Part shown: piece after piece, positions 33,128 to 37,959 of the stretch
Numbering within the stretch: position 1 is the first letter of the stretch
Layout: each line of letters starts with the position of its first letter
Source of the DNA: PUPG01 sp964463915
Lineage (GTDB): Bacteria > Bacteroidota > Bacteroidia > Bacteroidales > UBA7960
Direction of reading: 5' to 3'
DNA: 37,959 nucleotides
Assembly (NCBI GenBank): GCA_964463915.1
Contig: CAYXEH010000024.1
Span: 1-37,959 of the forward strand
Made by a program: the position numbers and the translations under genes
The notes under the pieces: model-generated
What the model was told of the DNA's origin: nothing
What the model saw: only the letters and a program-made list of their open reading frames with translations
Databases searched by the model: none

Positions 33128-34720
33128 TTACTCAGGAAAATCTTGCAGCCGCTGCAATGTGCCATTGTGTGTTGGATCCAGCAGTAAGGCTCTGGCGTAT
33201 GCTGTTACAGCATTATCTTTTTCGCCTGCTGCATGCCAGGCATCCCCAAGGAGCATCTGTGCCCGGGCTGAATCAGGGAATAAACGGGTTCCCAGGGAAA
33301 AATAGTCGACAGCTTCTTCATTACGATCCAGCAGCATCAGGTCACTTCCGATTTGTGCAATGTGACTTAACTCCAGTTCGTCTTCCACATCATTGCTGCT
33401 GGCTTCCGTGCTATTGCCGCCGGCTTCCGCATTACTGGCTGCGGCCAGCTCCTTCAAAAAGTCCAGGGATTGCTGCAATCCTTCTTCTTCCAGGATGCGG
33501 GCGGCGGCTATGGGGATGGAACGTTCAAACTCAACCTCTTTGCCATACAACACATTGACAATTTGCTGGCTGATAGGACGGATTTCTCCGGGCCGGGTGT
33601 TGCAGTATACCAAAATATAATAGCCATCATCGGGTAACCTGGTGCCAATACTGGTAAACCCGTTGGTGCCCCCGGTGTGCTCATGGTAATACAGGCTGTC
33701 ATTTCCATTCATCTGCTTGTGTCCGATCCGCCAGCCATAGCCGTAACCGTCCAGCTCCGGTTCAAAGATCAGGTCCTGGTATTCCTTGTCGAGCAGGCTG
33801 TATTCCCGCAATGCCTGATCCCATTTGACCATGTCCAGGGGGGTGGTATACATGTCTCCGGTGGCCAGGGCTGTAGAAAGGTCACGGAAATAGGCCCTGA
33901 GGAATCCATCAAGGATCATGTCGTACCCATGGGCACGATTTTCAATGATCTTCCGGTGATCTTCGATGCCGGTGTCGGACATGCCAAGCGGATGAAGGAT
34001 TCGTTCATCCAGTAATTGGTCGAACTTCTTGCCGGAAACTTCTTCCAGGATATATCCCAGCAAATAATATCCGAAGCTGCTGTAGCTGTAGTTTTCACCC
34101 GGTTCGGTCATGAGTTCCAGCTCTTGGAACAATTTCACAAAATCCTTGTGTTCAAATAGTTGTCTTCCAAAGCGTGGAAAAAAGCCGGGAATGCCTGCAT
34201 AGTGCTGCATGCCGGAAGTATGGGTCAGCAGGTGGTGAATGGTGATGATCTCGCCCTGCGGACTGGGATAATCCGGGATATAGGTGTTGATTGTGGAGTC
34301 CAGCGACATTTTTCCTTCGGCCACTTGCTGCATGACCAACATGGAGGTAAACTGCTTTGCATTGGAGGCAATGCGGTACTTCATGTCAGGACCGTTGGGA
34401 ATGTGGTGTTCCATGTTGGCATAGCCGTAGCCTTTTGTAAAGAGAACTTCTCCGTTTTGGGCAACCAGTACAGTGCCGTTGAAGTTATTGTGCTGATGAA
34501 AAAGTTCCATCACGCTGTCGAGACGTGTGGTGAGGTTGCTTTGGATGGCAGGGGCTGATTTGTAGCTATTTGTGGCAGTTAAGGTGGTTTTTGTGGATGC
34601 TGTTTCATGGCTCACTATGCCGTTGATCGTGCTATTTTGACCGTTGGGAATGCCTGCCATCCCGAAAAAAGTGCTGAAGTTCAGCACGTATAACAGGGTG
34701 AAAATGGTAAAATATTTCAT
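33128..34720 (-). CDS. Serine hydrolase (beta-lactamase/PBP fold) with C-terminal TPR
   Basis: The 530-residue protein has a signal peptide (about 1-22) and a Ser/Thr/Asn-rich stretch (28-65). The serine beta-lactamase-like domain has the SxxK nucleophile Ser119-Asn-Ala-Lys122, a Tyr213-Ser-Ser motif in place of YxN, and HTGG at 348-351. After a low-complexity linker (about 430-450, ASNAEAGGNSTEASSN) come two TPR-like helices (about 460-525, VDYFSLGTRLFPDSARAQML and DNAVTAYARALLLDP). Family members are esterases, D-aminopeptidases or peptide hydrolases rather than resistance enzymes. It is convergent with the OsmC-like gene and divergent from the M81 gene. Confidence 0.9.
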   Translation of the reverse strand: MKYFTIFTLLYVLNFSTFFGMAGIPNGQNSTINGIVSHETASTKTTLTATNSYKSAPAIQSNLTTRLDSVMELFHQHNNFNGTVLVAQNGEVLFTKGYGYANMEHHIPNGPDMKYRIASNAKQFTSMLVMQQVAEGKMSLDSTINTYIPDYPSPQGEIITIHHLLTHTSGMQHYAGIPGFFPRFGRQLFEHKDFVKLFQELELMTEPGENYSYSSFGYYLLGYILEEVSGKKFDQLLDERILHPLGMSDTGIEDHRKIIENRAHGYDMILDGFLRAYFRDLSTALATGDMYTTPLDMVKWDQALREYSLLDKEYQDLIFEPELDGYGYGWRIGHKQMNGNDSLYYHEHTGGTNGFTSIGTRLPDDGYYILVYCNTRPGEIRPISQQIVNVLYGKEVEFERSIPIAAARILEEEGLQQSLDFLKELAAASNAEAGGNSTEASSNDVEDELELSHIAQIGSDLMLLDRNEEAVDYFSLGTRLFPDSARAQMLLGDAWHAAGEKDNAVTAYARALLLDPTHNGTLQRLQDFPE

Positions 34721-34806
34721 GATTTGGGGTTGGTTTTGGTATACGTTAACTGGTTTTCAAATATGCAAGTTTTTTCCGAAAAAGTCACCGACAAATGAGA
34801 ATTACA

Positions 34807-34814
34807 TATATTTG
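34807..34814 (+). promoter_or_regulatory. -7 box upstream of the M81 gene
   Basis: TATATTTG is an exact TAnnTTTG box, 43 bp before the ATG at 34857. The -33 position has no good TTG. Confidence 0.55.
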
Positions 34815-34856
34815 CCTAGTTTGTCTGATGAATCCGACCATCCAAAAATAATCAAC

Positions 34857-36512
34857 ATGAAGATCTTTTATCCTTTCAAAGTGATGATTGCCCTGGTGAT
34901 TATGGGCCTGACTACCAATATTTTTGCCCAGCCCGCAGCAGAGCGTATTGTGCCGTTGCGTCAGGATACTTATCGTATTGCGGTGCTTTCTTTTGTGCAT
35001 GAAACCTGTACCTATTGCCCCAGCCCGGCAGGCCTGGATGACTGGCTGGCTACCGGACCTGCGACCAGTGAAATTCTTGGGGGTGGCAGTGGAAGGGCTT
35101 ATATTGATGGGTTTGAAGAACGTATGGTTGCCTATGGCGGGGTGGAACTTATTGGCATTACTTCCCCGGCAGGGATGCCTGTTGGCGGTACCGGACGCAG
35201 CTGGAATTCCATGGAGGTATGGGAATATTATACGGAGAAAATGGTTGAAGATCTTGTCAATAAAGGACCCTTTGATGGCATTCATTTGGCTGTGCACGGG
35301 TCAATGGCAGTACACGGCATTGCCCGGCCGGAAGCAGAGCTGGCCCGTATGGTCCGGGAAATTCTCGGCCCGGATGCCGTTATTACAGCATCGCTTGACC
35401 TGCATGCCTGTGTGGATGCGGAGCTGGTGGCAGATGATGCTGCCGATGCGGTATTTGCCACCAAACGTTTTCCTCACTATGATGCCGCCCTGATGGGCGA
35501 ACGGGCCGCCGATGTTATGATCAGGGCGCTGCAGGGCACATACCGCCCGGTAGTGGCCACCCGCAAGCCCGGCGTGATCACCCCGAGTTTTTTCCAGGGG
35601 ACCATCCGTTACCCCGCACGTGAAATCATGGAACGTGCGCGTCGTTGGGAAAATCGCGAAAAAGATGTTTATGTCTCTGTGAATTTTGGTTTTGCTTACG
35701 CAGATGTGCCGAATAACGGGGCATCCATATATGTGGTGACCAATGATGACCAGGAACTGGCGGATCGCATCGCCGATGACATGAATGAATTCTTCTGGGC
35801 ACACCGTGAGGATTTTGTATTCAAGGATATTTATGATGTGGAAGGCGGTGTAACCCGGGCCATCGAGGCGGTGGAGAATTCCGAAACTCCCGTGGTGATT
35901 GCCGATGGTTGTGACCGTACCGGGGGCGCCACCTGGATCACCAACGAATTGATCCGCCAGGGAGCCTCCAATTTCGCCATCGGGACACTGGCCGACGGGG
36001 ATCTTTTCCAGAAGGCCCATAACAATGGATGGAGGGCAGGAGATCAGACCGGCCCTATCCAGGTGGCAGGGACTACCGATATGTTTGCAGGTGATCCGGT
36101 GCAGCTTGACAATGCCACGGTGGAAATGCTCGATGATCGCTACCTGGTATTGTTGTTCGGCGACAATAACCGGATTGTGGTGACACCTGCACTGATGCAG
36201 GTGACGACCCCTGACTGGCATGCCCGTGCAGGAATTGATTTTGATGAACTGGATATTGTGGTGCATAAAACCCGGGTTCATTTTTTTCGCGGCTACTATG
36301 AAACAGGTATTGCCGGAGAACAGTACCCCGGCACCATAGTCAAAATAGAGGTGCCCGGATGGGGCCCGGCCGACATCACGAAAATCAACTACGTAAACGG
36401 TGGGCAGTATCTCTACCCCCTTGATATGGACAGAGAGATGGGCGGTGTATGGGACAGGCCTTACATTGATGATGAGGACATGATCTACCAGACGGGGGAA
36501 GGAAAACTTTAA
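34857..36512 (+). CDS. Exported M81 (MlrC-like) metallohydrolase
   Basis: The ATG at 34857 (MKIFYPFKVMIALVIMGL) gives 551 residues with a signal peptide cleaved near IFAQ-PAA; the in-frame start at 34644 lies before the promoter. The M81 fold shows FVHETCTYCP (His48, Glu49), HLAVHGSM (His147), SLDLHACV (Asp181, His183), and the C-terminal DGCDRTGGATWITNEL. MlrC, the founding member, breaks down linear peptides from microcystin and is usually cytoplasmic; an exported form is less usual. The metal-site regions also carry extra Cys (Cys51, Cys54, Cys185) in positions that are usually Asn or Ser. It precedes the S58 peptidase gene on the same strand. Confidence 0.9.
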   Translation: MKIFYPFKVMIALVIMGLTTNIFAQPAAERIVPLRQDTYRIAVLSFVHETCTYCPSPAGLDDWLATGPATSEILGGGSGRAYIDGFEERMVAYGGVELIGITSPAGMPVGGTGRSWNSMEVWEYYTEKMVEDLVNKGPFDGIHLAVHGSMAVHGIARPEAELARMVREILGPDAVITASLDLHACVDAELVADDAADAVFATKRFPHYDAALMGERAADVMIRALQGTYRPVVATRKPGVITPSFFQGTIRYPAREIMERARRWENREKDVYVSVNFGFAYADVPNNGASIYVVTNDDQELADRIADDMNEFFWAHREDFVFKDIYDVEGGVTRAIEAVENSETPVVIADGCDRTGGATWITNELIRQGASNFAIGTLADGDLFQKAHNNGWRAGDQTGPIQVAGTTDMFAGDPVQLDNATVEMLDDRYLVLLFGDNNRIVVTPALMQVTTPDWHARAGIDFDELDIVVHKTRVHFFRGYYETGIAGEQYPGTIVKIEVPGWGPADITKINYVNGGQYLYPLDMDREMGGVWDRPYIDDEDMIYQTGEGKL

Positions 36513-36513
36513 A

Positions 36514-36556
36514 AGTCGGGTGCTGCGCACCCTAAGGTTGTTGGTTTCCATGGGCT
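36514..36556 (+). repeat. Hairpin repeat copy 1 (GGGTGC type)
   Basis: AGTCGGGTGCTGCGCACCC followed by AAGGTTGTTGGTTTCCATGG. The 6-bp stem GGGTGC/GCACCC (36518-36532) has a TGC loop. A near-copy lies at 37882-37924. Confidence 0.7.
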
Positions 36557-36633
36557 ATGTGCCTTTGATTGTTTGGATCCTGCAGGGGGTTTGGTAAATG
36601 GCCTGGCAAGTTGTTAGTTTGCGCTGCTGGTTT

Positions 36634-36650
36634 TTGGATCCCGAAGGGAT
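36634..36650 (+). repeat. Palindromic hairpin GGATCCC/GGGATCC
   Basis: A perfect 7-bp stem GGATCCC/GGGATCC with a GAA loop lies between the M81 and S58 genes, 35 bp before the S58 start. No T-tract follows, so it is not an ordinary terminator. It shares the three-base-loop design of the GGGTGC repeats. Confidence 0.65.
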
Positions 36651-36684
36651 CCCCCCTTAATAGCACGTATAAATTGCAATTATC

Positions 36685-37854
36685 ATGAAAAACATCTTCC
36701 ATTTTTTAGCATTCGCAATGGTTTTTTTGATTTCCCCGGCCGGGATTCAGGCGCAGGAGATATCCGGCCGGGCCAGGGCGGCGGAAATCGGCGTAGATGT
36801 GGGGTTGATGACCCCGGGCCGTTTGAATATGATTACCGATGTGCCTGGGGTGAAAGTAGGGCACACCACCCGTATCGAAGGTGATCACATCCGTACCGGC
36901 GTTACGGCCATTTTACCGCACGATGGCAATCTGTTCCGTGAAAAAGTGCCTGGTGCCATCTATTGTTTCAACAGTTTCGGGAAAATGGCGGGGTCGTTGC
37001 AGGTGAAAGAATTGGGAAACATTGAATCTCCCATTGTGCTGACCAATACCCTGAATGTAGGAACTGGTTTAGAGGCTACCGTTGCCTGGATGCTGCAGCA
37101 ACCGGGGAATGAAAATGTACGTTCGGTCAATGCCCTGGTGGGAGAGACCAACGATGGTTACCTGAACGACATTCGCGGCCAGCATGTGACCCGTGAGGAT
37201 GTATTTGCAGCCATTGAAAACGCTGCCGATGGCCGGGTTGCTGAAGGCAGTGTGGGAGCCGGAACGGGCACCACCAGCCTGGGGTGGAAGGCCGGAATCG
37301 GAACGGCATCCCGGATCACGGCATCCATTGGGGGTGAGACTTACACGGTAGGTGTTCTGGTGCAGGCCAATTTCGGGCGTATGTTGTATATTAACGGGGT
37401 TCCCTTTACCCGTGAATATCAGGAGGAGCGGATCGGGCAGGAAGAAGACGGGTCGGCCATGATTGTGATTGCCACTGATGCACCCCTGTCACAGCGAAAC
37501 CTGGAGCGGATGGCAAAGAGGTCATTTATTGGTATGGGACGGACCACCAATTATATGTCGAATGGTTCGGGCGATTTTGCCATTGCATTTTCAACGGCTT
37601 ATAAGATTCCCTATGTAACGGGGGGTAAGTTGGTGGGAATTCCTGCACTGATCGGAAATAATGACATGAATACCTTGTTTCAGGCCGTGGAAGAGGCCAC
37701 ACAGGAAGCCATTTACAATGCCCTGTTTATGGCGGAAGACATGACCGGAAATCACGGGAACGAGGCCAAAGCCATTCCGCTGGATAAGGTGGTGGAGATG
37801 ATGGAGGAGTACAATATGCTCAATCTGAATGAACGGTTGAGGTGGAGACCATGA
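36685..37854 (+). CDS. S58 family (DmpA-like) aminopeptidase, exported
   Basis: The 389-residue protein begins with a signal peptide (MKNIFHFLAFAMVFLISPAG, cleavage near IQAQ). It matches S58 (DmpA/BapA) enzymes: ITDVPGVKVGHTT (50-62), RTGVTAILPHDG, GAGTGTTSLGWKAGIGTASR, and the self-cleavage site Gly256-Ser257 in EDGSAMIVIATDAPL, where Ser257 would become the N-terminal nucleophile. NGSGDFAIAFS follows. The family releases D-amino acids or beta-amino acids from short peptides. It follows the exported M81 gene by 172 bp and precedes the window end by about 100 bp. Confidence 0.92.
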   Translation: MKNIFHFLAFAMVFLISPAGIQAQEISGRARAAEIGVDVGLMTPGRLNMITDVPGVKVGHTTRIEGDHIRTGVTAILPHDGNLFREKVPGAIYCFNSFGKMAGSLQVKELGNIESPIVLTNTLNVGTGLEATVAWMLQQPGNENVRSVNALVGETNDGYLNDIRGQHVTREDVFAAIENAADGRVAEGSVGAGTGTTSLGWKAGIGTASRITASIGGETYTVGVLVQANFGRMLYINGVPFTREYQEERIGQEEDGSAMIVIATDAPLSQRNLERMAKRSFIGMGRTTNYMSNGSGDFAIAFSTAYKIPYVTGGKLVGIPALIGNNDMNTLFQAVEEATQEAIYNALFMAEDMTGNHGNEAKAIPLDKVVEMMEEYNMLNLNERLRWRP

Positions 37855-37860
37855 TTGGTC

Positions 37861-37874
37861 GGGGCGGGCGCCCC
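37861..37874 (+). repeat. GC-rich hairpin after the S58 gene
   Basis: GGGGC and GCCCC pair around a GGGC loop, 7 bp after the stop at 37854. No T-tract follows. Confidence 0.55.
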
Positions 37875-37881
37875 TCCGGTT

Positions 37882-37924
37882 AGTCGGGTGCTTCGCACCC
37901 GTCGGTTGATGGTTCGCATGGGCG
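37882..37924 (+). repeat. Hairpin repeat copy 2 (GGGTGC type)
   Basis: AGTCGGGTGCTTCGCACCC followed by GTCGGTTGATGGTTCGCATGG. It matches copy 1 over about 40 bp; the stem GGGTGC/GCACCC (37886-37900) is kept while the loop changes from TGC to TTC. Confidence 0.7.
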
Positions 37925-37959
37925 ATGGGTCGGGAAAGATGCTATGGTTGGGGAAACGG

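Noticed and set aside
33128..34720. Reading the serine hydrolase as an antibiotic-resistance beta-lactamase
   Set aside because: YSS and HTGG motifs and a TPR tail fit the wider esterase/peptidase group, not a dedicated beta-lactamase.
35301..36551. Long open frame on the minus strand opposite the M81 gene (416 codons)
   Set aside because: No signal peptide, no known motif, and fully shadowed by the M81 gene with its clear metal site.
1..37959. CRISPR arrays, tRNA or rRNA genes, transposases, phage genes, toxin-antitoxin or restriction systems
   Set aside because: None was seen; the only direct repeats are the trpG-trpD tandem units and the short hairpin family.

Overview
The window reads as a chromosomal scaffold from a member of the Bacteroidota, most likely a marine or sediment relative of the Bacteroidales/Marinilabiliales. 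The reasons are promoters of the TTG-N18/19-TAnnTTTG type, a DUF3078 outer-membrane protein, many Sec signal peptides and lipoboxes, and A-rich translation starts instead of strong Shine-Dalgarno sites. A run of exactly 100 N (32270-32369) shows that this is a scaffolded, possibly metagenomic, assembly.

Layout. 1-4341 holds the tail of an upstream gene, a small secreted protein, a broken lipoprotein, a HExxH lipoprotein metallopeptidase, an AI-2E-family transporter and two tiny membrane proteins. 4441-12481 (minus strand) is a complete tryptophan operon, trpE-trpG-trpD-trpC-trpFB(fusion)-trpA, ending with a DAHP synthase gene. It is preceded by a leader with a 30-residue peptide containing three consecutive Trp codons and mutually exclusive antiterminator and terminator stems. 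12610-20228 (plus strand) is a methionine/one-carbon operon, metY-hom-metF-metH, led by a SAM-I type riboswitch. The two operons diverge, so two amino-acid-sensing RNA leaders lie back to back.

20353-24848 contains a SpoIIAA-like protein, a truncated secreted-protein remnant, and a two-gene glycolipid module: a GT2 polyprenyl-phosphate sugar synthase and a fusion of two LAB_N repeats with an ArnT-like GT-C transferase. A DoxX protein is divergent from it. 25070-28672 holds a DUF3078 outer-membrane protein, a TPR lipoprotein and an OsmC peroxidase. 28978-37854 is a run of exported hydrolases: a GH13 lipoprotein, an M28 peptidase, a serine hydrolase with a TPR tail, an exported M81 (MlrC-like) protein and an S58 (DmpA-like) aminopeptidase, with a second OsmC-like protein among them. 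Small GC-rich hairpin repeats lie around the last genes.

How it works together. Chorismate-to-tryptophan capacity, including the first shikimate step, appears to be set by transcription attenuation. Homocysteine synthesis and remethylation appear to be set by SAM. The strongest items for follow-up are the trp attenuator, the LAB_N/LAB_N/GT-C fusion with its GT2 partner, the TrpF-TrpB fusion and the exported peptidase cluster. No CRISPR array, tRNA, rRNA, intact insertion sequence or prophage was seen.
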